Shown here piece after piece: positions 24,541 through 35,897 of a stretch of DNA of 64,000 nt. Origin of the DNA: Colletotrichum lupini (Eukaryota > Ascomycota > Sordariomycetes > Glomerellales > Glomerellaceae); the NCBI RefSeq assembly GCF_023278565.1, contig NC_064677.1:2418001-2482000 (forward strand), read 5' to 3'. Each line of letters opens with the position of its first letter. Position 1 is the stretch's first letter. The notes beneath the pieces were generated by a model. The model was not told where the DNA came from and ran no database searches. It saw nothing but the letters and a program-made list of their open reading frames with translations. The position numbers and the translations under genes are program-made.

Positions 24541-27336
24541 ATGAATCCGGACCACGTAACCCCACCCGCCGGACCAAGCACCGGCGGCAGCAACCCCTCT
24601 TCCACTTCCAACTCTTCCGCCCCCGGCCCCGGACCTTCGTCCGCCTACCATTCGGCATCAGCATCAGCAGCAGCCGCCGCAAAACGCTCCCGCGTCCTCC
24701 TCTCCTGTGGTCCCTGCCGCGCCTCCAAGCTGAAATGCGACCGCTCCGAGCCGTGCGGCCAGTGTCTGAAGAAGTCCCGCCCGGAAGGCTGCGTCTACGC
24801 GCCGAAACCCGAGAAGCAGAAGCCCGCCAAGGGCATGGCGGCGCGGCTCAAGAGGCTGGAGGGTATGGTGAGGACGATGATGGATGAGGGAGGAGGTGTC
24901 GCGGGAGCGGGACCAGGAGGACCGCAGACTACTGGTGCTGCTGTCGACGCCGTGCAGGAGGAGGAGAAGGGCATCGCGCAGCCTGGGGGTCAGCTTGTTC
25001 AGGGGGGTAGGGCGAGTACGTATGTTGGGGCTACGCATTTCATGGCTATTCTCGAGGATGTGAGTTGTTCCCTTCCCCCGCTGTGATGCTCGATGCAAGA
25101 TGTGAAGGAAATCCGAACTGGATGAGATATTGACTGAGAGGGTTTGGCAGATTGAGGATATGAAGAGCTACTTTGAGGAGCCGGAGACCGACTACGACGA
25201 GAGCCCTGAACCGTCAGACGAGATCGAGGCCCCTGATCTCATGCTCTTCTCGAGGAACATGCCTCGCAGCAGAGAGGACCTGTTGAAGCTGCTCCCTGAG
25301 CAAAAGATTGTCGACAGACTCATCATGAGGTACTTTTCCTCCCGTAGTCCATCACAGCGTAAGACACCACGGCTCGGCTCTCGCGATCTTCACCCCGTGG
25401 CTTCGTATGTATTGACAAGGCGGCAGATATCGTTCACAGACCAACTTTTGAAAAACAAGTGAGTCTCCAATCTCCTATCCGCCGTCTCCCCCCTTCATAC
25501 CCTTACTGCCAACAATCTTGCCAACAACTCCCATCCAGTACGCCCACTTCTGGACCGACCCGTCCAGCACCGACCTCCACTGGCTCGCCCTCCTCTTCAT
25601 GGTCATGTCCCTCGGCGTCTTCTACTCGACCTTCATGGCACCCCACGAGCTCTCGGTCGACTCCCCGCAGCCGCCCATGGACCGCTTCAAGCTCTTCCGC
25701 GCCGCCGCCGCCTGCTGCCTCGTCTGGGGCAGGTACACCCACCCGACCATCGCCACCATCCCGCCCTTCATCCTCTACGTCGAGGCCGAGTTCATCATCT
25801 CCCGCGCCGCCCAGATGAACTGCTACGTCCTCTCCTCCGTCTGCCTCCGCCTCCTCCTCAAGATGGGCCTCCACCGCGACCCGGACCGCCTCCTCGCCGC
25901 GGGAACCGTCATCTCACCCTACGAGGGCGAGATGCGCCGCCGCATGTGGAACATGGCCGTCCAGCTCGACCTCCTCGTCTCCTTCCACATGGGCCTCCCC
26001 AGCATGCTCAACGGCATCGACGCCGACTGCAGCCTCCCGCGCAACCTCATCGACGAGGACTTTGACGAGGACACCCTCGTGCTCCCGCCGGCCCGACCCG
26101 CGACGGACTACACCGAGATGACCTACCCCATCAACAAGTCCGCCATGATGCTCGTCTTCGGCCAAGTCGCGCGGCAGTCCCACCTCCTCACCCCGCCGCC
26201 CTACGCCGAGGTAATGCGCCTCGACGACCTCCTCAACGCCTCGTGGTGCGCCGTGCCGCAGTTCATGATGGTCAAACCCCTACAGGAGTGCGTCACCACC
26301 CCGCCCATGCAAATCATCCAGCGCTTCGGCCTCGCCTCGCTCTACAACAAGAGCCGCTGCGTCCTCCACCGCCGCTTCCTCCTCGACCCCGCGCCGCGCC
26401 GCGAGCACGACTACTCCCGCCGGCAGTGCCTCGAGGGCGCCGTCGTCCTCCTCGACTTCCAAAACACGATATGGCACGCCTGCCAGCCGGGCAACATGCT
26501 CAGCCAGAACGGCTGGTTCGTCTCCTCGCTCGCCGTGCACGACTTCCTCCTGGCCGCCACCATCCTATACCTCGCCATCGGACACGAACCGTTCTGGGGC
26601 GGCGTGGACGGCAAGACCGGCGCGGCGACGACGACGACGACGACTTCGCCCGGGTGGATGGCGGAGATGAATCCCCCGCCGACGAGGGCGTACCTCCTGC
26701 ACCTCCTGCAGAGGTCGTATTCCGTCTGGATCGCCATCGCCGGCGGCGTGCCCGAGGTGAGGAAGACGGCGGGTATCCTGGAAACGATGCTGAACAAGCT
26801 GGGGTCGCCGCCGAACTCTCCGCCAGAGAACGGGGGCGCAAAGGTGTCGTCGGCATCGGGGCTTCGCCAGAGTGACGGGCCGGGATCGGCTGCTCGATCC
26901 GCCCAAGACGACCAACAGCTCCTCGACGGTCTTTCAATCAGTGGTACGGCCGTGAAGATAGCCCCTTTTTGTGATATACCTGCTAACGATCTGACAGACT
27001 CGACATCGTTCCCTACGACTACGACGAACCGCTTCCAGCCCTTTGAGTTTGTCACGTCGGGCCTCGGGCCAAGTGAACCTGGGCTCGATCGAGGATGGGC
27101 GGCGGTTGGCAATGAAGAGATGGACTGGGTATGTTTCACGCACTCACCAAGCAAGCAAAGCCGTACAATCTGACTGACATCTGCAGCGATACTTTGACAA
27201 CATTATGGCTCAGCCTCACAATGACCCAGTCGGTCTCGAGTCACTGGACGCGTCCCAGCCGTGGTTTGAACGGACACTGGGACCGGACGATTTTGATTTC
27301 TCTACGTCTGGTGCATGGGATCCAAGCTTGGGATAA
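24541..27336 (+). CDS. Zn2Cys6 transcription factor, fungal_trans type
   Basis: Nuclear zinc binuclear-cluster regulator with a C-terminal fungal-specific (PF04082-type) domain. Exons: 24541-25059, 25151-25358, 25427-25458, 25539-26943, 26998-27128, 27187-27336, giving 814 aa. The cluster C-x2-C-x6-C-x5-C-x2-C-x8-C starts at about Cys56. The basic/coiled linker KGMAARLKRLEGMVRTMM follows. The middle homology region is joined across three introns: SPSQ, HIVHRPTFEKQ, then YAHFWTDPSS. Downstream, LRLLLKMGLHRDPDRL and GEMRRRMWNMAVQLDLLVS are typical of the family. The last exon ends FDFSTSGAWDPSLG, an acidic/aromatic tail that may activate. The first ~45 residues are Ser/Pro/Gly/Ala-rich. The intron 26944-26997 is 54 nt and stop-free, so retention would give an 832-aa form. 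The target pathway is unknown, and no biosynthetic genes flank it. Confidence 0.9.
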
Positions 27337-30300
27337 TCACGTTGAGGTCACGGCCTACCGCGTTCAAGCTGATGAGCACAGCGAGCTCCCAGGCCTATAT
27401 ATCAAAAGACTTGGCAGCTGAACGGAGCTGATCTGGGGCACACAAGCATCGTACTCGCGCTCGGCCGACCCAGAAGGGGTACATGGGGCTGCGGCTCCGC
27501 GAGCTCCTCCAAAAGAAGCTCCTCCTCTTGGACATGAAGCCCCTCCACCAATACCTCCGGCCCTAGTACAGTAACTGGCTCGCTTAGGTGCCAACTGGGC
27601 CTCGTGAAGTTTTCTCTCCTCAACACGCGATATCGGTGCCCACAAGCACGATGGGCCCGTGGGGGATAGCAGTCTATTGCCCTGATGGATCTGGCTAGCT
27701 GGCAGGGATGTCAAAAAAAGGTCGGCTCAGGTGACTTGAAAATAGACGCGAGGTCGGCGTTGGACAGCAATTCACAATAGACCCCGGATTTTCCTTCTCC
27801 TTCGGGTCCGCGCCAATATCTAAACATCTGGCTGGACCGATGGTGTGCGATGAGCGGCCGTCCTCCGGGGAATTGGACCCTGCCAGCTCGATGAGGGGTT
27901 CTCTCGGCGGTCGACACATAGTGAATACTATAACGTAAATTTGGTGGGCCGGTGGAAGTGGCCGGCGGCGACGTGCGTATGGAATCCCAACAATGTCGTC
28001 TTCGACAACGGCAAGCCATCTAGGGCGTGTTTCGGTCCTACATGTGTACGTCTCGCCGGCATCGTCTCCATACACTCTTCGTTCAAGGGCGCGAAGTTGC
28101 CGACGAGGGAGCTGGCGCGCAACGGTGCCCTACGAGGCATGGACCAACTTCCCCGCAAAACCCGCAGATTCGACGGCAACGAAGCGGGGGCTGTTTGCAT
28201 TAGTAGCAGTAGGTATCTGGAGGCTGGAGCAGCTGGGGGACCAGTGGCGCTTGTCCCTTGAGCTGAGCTCGCCCTCATGCTGGATGGCTGCTTCTTTTTC
28301 TCGGCTCTTTGTGGTGTGTTACGCAAAAAGCCGAGTTCCTTTGGCGACGGCCAGACCGCACGCAGTAACAAGCTTCTTGGTCGCGTAAATTTGGAGATTT
28401 GCAGGCTCCTCCGCGGAGATGCCCACTTCGGAGAGGGAGGGGAAACGTTGGCTTATGAGCAGTACGGAACGCCAGTTGGTTCGCTTGATGACGGCATGGT
28501 GGTCGTCTGGGACGTTTGCTTGGCTCCATTTGTACGTAATGAGGAAAATGCGGTGCTAGCAAGGTCGGCATTGCGCGATTCCTGGGTCGTCATTGGCGCA
28601 TTCTTGCTCGTGCTTGACCTGTCGTCTCAGCTCTTTGTCAATCAGATTACGGATACTGGCGCCTCCCGAGTTCCGATAGCTAGATTGAGGTTGACTGCTC
28701 TTTTGTTGTTGCCCGCCAGCCTATTGTCTCGCCATGCCCGGTGGCTCGTTGCCGGACCGCATTCAGAAGGGAGTTGAGCTTCGTCCCAAGGCACTGGATC
28801 CGATCGTTGATGACGAAAGTTCTAGTAGACAACGGTCACAAATGCTGCACGTCTAGACTTTCAGCAGAAGCAGGTTCCGCCTCAAAGTCCGCGTTAGCCT
28901 TTAGGGATCCCCCGCTGGGTTGCGTTTGAATCCTGCGGCTTGGCCTAGGCCATTCTTCGGTTTTTGAGGGTGTCTACTCACGTCCAATGTTATCAGTCGG
29001 AACGTCATCGGAACCGGAATTCTGTGGACTTGAATGTGAGCACACGGGCGACAGCGCCTTTCCCTTGATCCTTTCCCTCCACGCCCGTCATAGTCCATAT
29101 CGCATCATACGACAGCATAATTGGCTGATAACAACGACGCTCCCATGACCAATGGCATTACCAGCGTCAGTCTCGAACAAATATGAATTAGACGTGGGTG
29201 CGCCTCCGCGAAGGCGGTTACTTGACGCTCCTGCAGCCGACGTGCATGAAGGGCCCTCAAAGACAAAATAGGCGGCGTTGTGATGCGGTGCTAGGTCGAA
29301 CCCGGGTGATGCAGCAAGCGCTGTAACCGGTGGGAGCGTGGCACGGGTAGCTCAGCGAAGAGGCTAATCTCAGACCTGCAGAGAGTGAGGCTAGAGGCTA
29401 GAGCCCAGATGCTAGTGTCTGCATGTGTGGTGGGTGGGAGATTCTGGATGGTGTCTGGGTGTGCAGTACAATTTGCCCATCATGGCGTAGAATTGCGATA
29501 TTCGATGATTCTTCTGCCTGGGAGCTAGCAGTGGGACCCAGCCATCCGGGCCAGGGGGGCCATGCTGTACTCCGTACGTAGAAGGGGACTCTGAGAGATA
29601 CCGCGAGAACCTGGTCGAGCATCGTGGACAGACGTATGTGTACGAAGTATCCGTAAGGTCATGCCCATTTGGTATCGGTAGTGGCATGGTCCGGAGGCTC
29701 GAGCTTTGGACGTAATAACGAAGCGGTGGGCTCTGTGATGGTGGACGATGCAGATTTCTTTGGATCACGTTTGCGAGTCGTGTGGAGCTCTGAGCCAGAA
29801 AAAGTTTGCACAGGGTTCGGAGAGTATTGTGACATCGGGATTGACTCCGATCACCAACCTGACGACGCGCCAGTTGACAGTATGTGGAGACATTGATTTG
29901 CGCCGGGGGCTGACCGGCGCAGTAGTGCTTAAAATCGAGGACCCCGTGATGGGCGACCGTGCTCGTAATAGGGCCCGTGAACCGACAAAGTCGGACTCAT
30001 CAAGGTGCCCTTATCTGATGCCATGGTCCGAGCCGGGCAAGCATCTGTGTCCGTCCAGATAGGCATGAGGGATCGGTATGGAGGGAGGCGCAGACACCCC
30101 GATATCCATGGGCGGATGTCTCGGTCTGATTTGATGATGTGATGGCAGGTCAAGCCCGTCAGGGTACCTAGGTAGGTTCGTATTTGACAGGCAGTGAGCG
30201 TACGGAGTGGACTGTAGTCGGTGAGCATATCCGAGGGCCACATTGATACTTCAATATGGCATTGATGCAAAACGTACGTACGACGTACGATGTACGACTA

Positions 30301-31250
30301 CCTCCCTATGCCTTGGGTAGCATGGAGGGATGATAAGATGCCCCAAAGGTTGTAAGTAAATTGTAATGTATTGTACCCATGTCGTCTCTATCGTGACCGC
30401 TCTTGATGTCCTGGACGCCTTGGGAGACAATGGAATGGCGGCATTACAGGGCTTGGTTGCATAGGTTTTCGCCGTGAGTGACTGCGGCGTGGGTGCTTTC
30501 CAGGTTAGACTGAGAAGGGTAATAAAGTTGCCAAAGATGAGGAAAAATTTTCTGAAGCCGCAGCATTGCGCAAGAAAAAAAAAAAGACTGGGGACAGATG
30601 GTGAGAGGTCCGACTGTCTGAGGAGAAAAAAAAGTTGGAGGAGTTTCGCAGTAGGTAAGAGCAACTGTGTAAGCGAAACCCCGAGCCAACCGCGGCCATG
30701 CTCTTACATAATAAAGCCAACTTACTGCGCTAGGCTTCACGGGAAGAGAAAAATTGCTGCAAATGGGGCACTGGGGAGGCCCTAGTAATCTTTCTTCCAG
30801 GTCGTTCTCTTTCTCAGATTCTCTCCTCAGGTCCACTACGGATACATCAGCGCCTTCCAAGTTTTCTTTCCCGCTCATGAGACATGGACACAAAGACTTG
30901 CCTTGAGAGTTGAGACGGAATGGACTGAGGGCCTGCCCGCCATAGTCCCGTTCCAGGACCCGCCCAGGGCGGCCCCTCTTTTGGAGAATTGCTCCAGTAC
31001 GGCTCCAGAAGTCCCCGTCTCGTTGATGCATCGCCCGATTCAGTGACCATGTCATCGATCCCGGCCTGCTATTGGTTGCGCTGTAGCAGGCGTGGTTCCG
31101 GTACACCCTGGAAAGTACAGACAACGGCGTAGCTTCTGGAAGTTGCTTGGTGAGGGACTGGAGTCGGCTACCTACGCAGTAGCGGAAAGAAAGAAGAGAC
31201 ACAAGTTTTGGTAGGTGGTGCTAGATGGAATGGGAAGGTAATGCGGTACA
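27337..31250. other. Gene-poor intergenic stretch
   Basis: Nearly 4 kb with normal base composition and no recognisable gene, tRNA or repeat. The longest unassigned frames are 27928-28371 (-, 147 codons), 28277-28777 (+, 166 codons) and 30444-31202 (-, 252 codons). None shows a known motif, and none could be extended through plausible introns into a domain. The last is long enough to merit an RNA check. Confidence 0.4.
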
Positions 31251-31617
31251 CGTGCTCCCACCTCGACACCGTACCGGCTGAGGTAGCCGCGTATCTTTTC
31301 TCATGTATCCATACAACCTACCTACTTACCTACCTACCTACTACCTAGTAGGTACGGGGTACGGATACAGAGGTGTGTTTCCCCATCCCACTTAACTTCC
31401 CACCTCGCATCTTCCGCTTTTACACCACTTACCCTCTCATTACTCGATGGCCGTGGTAATGCTTTCCCGGCTCTTCATCATCAGTGGTTAAGAGCAGAGT
31501 TCTCTCATCACTTAGTACTTACTTACTCGAACCACAACCCCCATATCGCACTCCTAGTGTTTCCATCTCATCTCATCCCAACTTGTCCTTGCGTTCTCGC
31601 AGTTCCGCGAGTACCTC

Positions 31618-31631
31618 CCCCCCCCCCCCCC
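31618..31631. repeat. Poly-C tract
   Basis: Uninterrupted run of about 14 C within the pyrimidine-rich leader. Exact length is prone to sequencing error. Confidence 0.8.
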
Positions 31632-33255
31632 TCTTCCCAGGCACGTTCTGGGATCCGGGCGTGCTTCCGGCCCCATGGATGATGGCTTGATGGCTGGGTG
31701 TGGTGTTTCCGCTCGATGGGGCCCCGTTGTTTGCGCTTGCATCAAGGTTCGAATGAGAAAACGCAACGTGCTCAACCTCGTGGCCGCCGGCGAAGATTCA
31801 ATTATTAACAGAAAAGGGCCAACCGCAAGGTCCTGCCGCGCCTGGCCCTGGCCACCGAAATCACTCCAGTAAAAATACAAATTCTTTATCCGTATTGGAA
31901 TTTTACTTTTGACTCTGACCGTCCCGTTTGTGTTTCTTCTGCTGCTGCATTTGCCGACTAACTCTACCTACTCTGAGAACCTCGCGGTTGCTGCTGTACT
32001 TTGTCTGGCTCTTTCCATCACCCAAGAAGATTGGATATCACACACTCTCTTCCATACTTACAGCATTAGGTTGTTCCCGTCGCACACCTTCTCTCCCACA
32101 CCCGCATACATATCTACCTGAGGTACTTTATCCATACATACTTACCTTACACTGATTTCCCTCCCCCTCCCCTCCCAGACTTATCAATCCTACCGAATCC
32201 ACGGTTACGCCTCTTCTTCACCCTCTTTCCTCGCACATCCTTCCATCCCACTGGCTACACTCCTCTGGTCGAACTGCATGCACTCTGCTTCGGCCTGTCT
32301 TCCTGTTCGCCCATCATCATCACCAGTCACTTGGCCCAGGACCAGCACCACCAGCACGGCCCAGAAACATCGCGGCATACCTTGTCCGTTTCCAGTTGGT
32401 CATATCACCACACGGACTGACTAGGACCGGTATCAAAAGCTTGGAGACTCCTCCATCTGAGGTCATCTGGTCTTTGCCTTCCTTCTAACCTTTTATACCC
32501 AAAGCGTTGGATCGTTGGCTTGGCTTTCTCTTTCATACTCGAAAACCGAAAAACGCCCCGACTTTACCTACCTTTTTCGCATCAGGTACGGATACAGCCT
32601 GGACTTTCTGCTCCGGTCGTCTCAAGCACCTTAAGGTTCGACTTCACATAAGGCAACCCCATCCTGTTTCTACCCGAACCACTCTACAGATTCGCCCTAG
32701 TCGTTCTGTAGGTAAAAGAGCCGCCCAACGACATAAGCAGAAGGCCATCGCGACACAAAACGGCACCATCCAATACCCCAAGGAACATCATCTGATCCAG
32801 CCGTTATCCACTGGACCACTGCGCCGTGGACCTCTTTTATTTTCTCCTTTCCTGGCGGCCACCCAACCCCCAGGCTCAAACCATTCACCGCTGGTGAGGA
32901 ACACTCCGAAATCAGCCAGCTTCGCATCGGATCTCCACGCCGAACTCCCTCCCCAACCTGCCCCCCTAGGCCGGTCTCTTTACAGACGACCAGTCCAGTG
33001 CCCACGAGGCAATCTAACCGGTGACGCTCCAACGCGCATACTGGGGCACGGTCAGCCAGTATATACCCCGATTGGACGGCCTCCTTGCACCGTGAGTATT
33101 CGGTTGCAGATTATCGGTGGATAGCCCGACAACAACGACGACAAAGTACATACAGCAAGCAAGCACGCACACCTGCCGTCATCCCGGAGCTTTCCTGAGT
33201 GGGCAAGTCGACTTAGAACAATTGCTCACTTGACTGAGACCGGCAGGGGACACTC

Positions 33256-33273
33256 GCACACACACACACACAC
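33256..33273. repeat. CA dinucleotide microsatellite
   Basis: About nine consecutive CA units in the NmrA leader region. A candidate polymorphic marker. Confidence 0.8.
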
Positions 33274-34457
33274 CACATTCTCACTCATTCTCGCACGCTT
33301 TATCTCTTGTCTCTCGCACACGCATTCTCCTCATCATTGACGCCTGCTGCAATCTTCGCGGGACAAATCTATCCGCACACCATTGAGAGCTGTCTCATCC
33401 CATCTAGACACCCCTCTATCCTATCCATTTTACAGCTTCTGCAGCTGCCAACGTCCCAACCCTCGAGCCACTTATCTCAGGAACACCCGGGGTAAATACG
33501 AGAGAGCGTACAACAATCCTGGAGATATCTTGCTCGCCTGCAGTCCTTGCCTCGCCTCGCCAAATTTCCCTTATCAGCAGCATCGACAAAAAGTCTAGCA
33601 CTTCCATTTACCACACCCCTCCCCCCCTTGTTGACCGGATACCTTACCTCCCCTCGCCGCCTCCGCCGACGGACGCAGCCTAGTTTGCTATCCGTCCATT
33701 CCCCCAGATCTTTTGATCGACCTTTGGCCTGAACAGGCGTGTGTCCATCTCTTGGATCTTGGCTTTTTTGGCTGTTTGCTGGGGTTGACCCCGCCATCGA
33801 CCAAAATAAGGAGCTCGCTGTTTTGATAGCGGGTTTGATTGCTATCTAAGGTATCTCGCCATTCTCCTCAACCGACCCCTCAGGGTTCTTGAATCATTCC
33901 GGTCCACGGCTTCAGGAACCGACCGCATTTTGATTCTTGTTCCTTTTTTTCGAGAACGCACCCCGTCACGTCACCCGTCACCCGTCCACACCTTTACTCC
34001 GAACGCCTGCCTCTCTCCGCGTTCTTTCGACGTCGCGTGCGCAGAGACCTGCACTTGGCCCGTTCAGTCCTCCCCTATTCCGCGATAAGGCCTTCGGCTT
34101 GCTATAGGTTCGAGGCGGGATTTTACGTATCGGCTTGTCATGGTTGATACTCCTCTTTAAGAAACCAAATCCCATCCATCCATCGAATCCGACTTAACGA
34201 TCGACGAAGCCGTTTTCGGGACAACCAGCCTACCACTACATCGCCCTCTCTCTTTTTTTCACCCTTCTCCACAAACCGAGGCCGCACTTACACCCTCCCT
34301 ACAGCGCATTCTCTGGGGGAAATAGCGGGGTTGACGACAAGCCCTTGCAGCAACCCTTTCTCTCGACTCAAAAAAAAAATCCTCTACTCTGTGCCGGCCG
34401 CACAGCCAAAGCCTCTGCTCTTCCCCGCAAGAGCAGTACGTGTCCGAGACTTCTCAG

Positions 34458-35897
34458 ATGGTGACCCTGATGCCTTCCCAACTCAACGGGATTGGGATCC
34501 CTATCCGACCCGCCAAGCAACAACAGCAACACCAACAGCAGGATCACTCAAATCACCACTACCACGGCGACTCAGCTGTCTACAGCGCCGTCAGGACACA
34601 CAAGCACTCGCGTTCATCATACTCTGACGCATCGCCGTTGTCTTCTTCAAGAAACAACTCCCTCACCTTCCGCCCTTTTAAGCGTCCGATGCCCACCCCG
34701 AACAAGACGATTGCTGTCATCAATGCCAGCGGTCGTCAGGCTGCATCATTCATTAGAGTTGCCACGGCTGTGGGCTACCACGTACGCGCTCAGCTGCGGA
34801 ATCTCGAAGGCGTCGTAGCCACCGAAGTCAACTCAAATCCTAATGTCACCGTCCTTGTCGGCGAGCTGTACACTAGACACAAGCCCACTCCGGACAACAG
34901 AGACGTGACAACCAACGGTCCCATTTCCGGTGTTGGTGTAAACCACGACTTGATCAATGACCTCTTCCGCGGTACTCAGCTGGCTTTCATCAACACCACC
35001 TTCTATGGAGATGAGTTCCAGATTGGAAAGGCACTTGCCGACGCCGCTAAGAAGGCTGGTGTACAACACTATGTCTACTCCACGATGCCAGATCATGCCG
35101 CATACAGCTCAGATTGGCCATCACTTCCTCTCTGGGCTGCCAAGCATCAGGTCGAAGAGTATGTCCGCTCCATTGGCATGCCTGCCACCTTTGTGTACAC
35201 TGGCATTTACAACAACAACTTCACCTCGCTGCCCTACCCGCTCTTCTGCATGGAACTCCAGCAGGATGGTTCTTTCACTTGGCAAGCCCCATTCCACGAA
35301 GATGTGAAGTTGCCTTGGCTGGATGCTGAGCACGATGTTGGTCCCTCCATCCTGCAAATATTCAAGGATGGTGTGGCCAAGTGGCGCACAAAGCGTGTCG
35401 CCTTGGCTTGGGAGATGCTGACTCCACGCGAGGCCTGTGAGGCTTTTGCGAGAGGTGTTGGACGGCCAGTCAAGTACATCCGGGGCCCGATCGAGCTCAA
35501 GGTGAAGATCCCCAATGGCTATCGTCAACAACTCGAGGCGCTGGAGAAGCTCTTCTCTCTCGGCCACGAAGATCCCAAAAAGCAACCTCCCTACTTTGGA
35601 GATGTAGAGCTGGAAGAAAACTGCCTTACTCAGTCCATGACACTTTGGGAGGGCCCGAGAGGTTTGGAAGAATACGCACAGGAAGCTTTCCCGTTGGAGG
35701 AACAAGCCAACGGCTTGACGTGGATGTTGGAGGAAGAGGAAGAGGCGCCCGAGGAGGAAGTTGCGTCAGTAGTTCACCAACGGGATCATGAAGTGCAACA
35801 ACAAGAAGAGGAAGAAGAGGAGGAGTATTCAGACGAGGAAGACGAAGGCCTGACGATGAGAGGCCTGAAGAGAGACGAGGAGGAATGGCTCGCATGA
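34458..35897 (+). CDS. NmrA-type nitrogen metabolite repression regulator
   Basis: NAD(P)-binding Rossmann protein that, in Aspergillus (NmrA) and Neurospora (NMR1), binds and restrains the GATA activator AreA/NIT2 under nitrogen sufficiency. Single exon, 479 aa, from the first ATG (34458). Upstream in-frame codons lack an ATG. The N-terminus is Gln/His-rich and disordered. The core begins KTIAVINASGRQAASFIRVATAVGYHVRAQ (dinucleotide fold, about residues 84-113, where the SDR active-site Tyr logic does not apply). It continues with INTTFYGDE, KKAGVQHYVYSTMPDH and TFVYTGIYNNNF, all typical of NmrA. The C-terminus has a very acidic tail (runs of 4-7 Glu, about residues 417-475), longer than Aspergillus NmrA (352 aa) and close in size to Neurospora NMR1. 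The tail is probably disordered. Confidence 0.92.
   Translation: MVTLMPSQLNGIGIPIRPAKQQQQHQQQDHSNHHYHGDSAVYSAVRTHKHSRSSYSDASPLSSSRNNSLTFRPFKRPMPTPNKTIAVINASGRQAASFIRVATAVGYHVRAQLRNLEGVVATEVNSNPNVTVLVGELYTRHKPTPDNRDVTTNGPISGVGVNHDLINDLFRGTQLAFINTTFYGDEFQIGKALADAAKKAGVQHYVYSTMPDHAAYSSDWPSLPLWAAKHQVEEYVRSIGMPATFVYTGIYNNNFTSLPYPLFCMELQQDGSFTWQAPFHEDVKLPWLDAEHDVGPSILQIFKDGVAKWRTKRVALAWEMLTPREACEAFARGVGRPVKYIRGPIELKVKIPNGYRQQLEALEKLFSLGHEDPKKQPPYFGDVELEENCLTQSMTLWEGPRGLEEYAQEAFPLEEQANGLTWMLEEEEEAPEEEVASVVHQRDHEVQQQEEEEEEEYSDEEDEGLTMRGLKRDEEEWLA

Larger units (their letters stand above)
31251..34457 (+). promoter_or_regulatory. Long pyrimidine-rich leader/promoter of the NmrA gene
   Basis: From about 31.3 kb to the NmrA start the plus strand is strongly C/T-rich with many CTT, TCC and CCC tracts, unlike the flanks. 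It includes TACC repeats (31317-31353), a C-run of about 14 (31618-31631) and a CA microsatellite (about 33256-33273). Such pyrimidine bias marks promoters and long transcribed leaders in filamentous fungi. A seven-codon upstream frame (ATG at 34140, stop ending 34160, six amino acids) is the last ATG before the NmrA start at 34458. A GATAAG lies at 34084-34089. A 205-codon frame (32507-33124) has no recognisable domain, and its first codon is not ATG. Confidence 0.5.

Noticed and set aside
26243..27154. Long frames on both strands over the 3' half of the Zn2Cys6 gene (210 and 247 codons)
   Set aside because: Arg/Ala/Pro-rich shadows of the real coding frame.
29285..29375. Possible tRNA around GGTCGAACCC and GGTAGCTCAGCG
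   Set aside because: The two boxes are on incompatible strands/orders and no T-arm or acceptor stem forms.
31317..31355. TACC-rich repeat ending in the palindrome TACCTAGTAGGTA as an operator
   Set aside because: Low-complexity repeat typical of fungal promoters; nothing links it to a binding protein.
32755..32850. tRNA-like signal on the minus strand: an A-box-like TGGTCCAGTGGATAA and flanks (CGGCGC / GGTGCCG) that could pair as an acceptor stem
   Set aside because: No B box (GTTCRANNC), no anticodon stem and no U33 at the right place. At best a chance match or a long-dead tRNA relic.
34440..34457. Upstream start for NmrA giving 485 residues
   Set aside because: The first codon is GTG. 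The first in-frame ATG is 34458, also the first ATG after the uORF.
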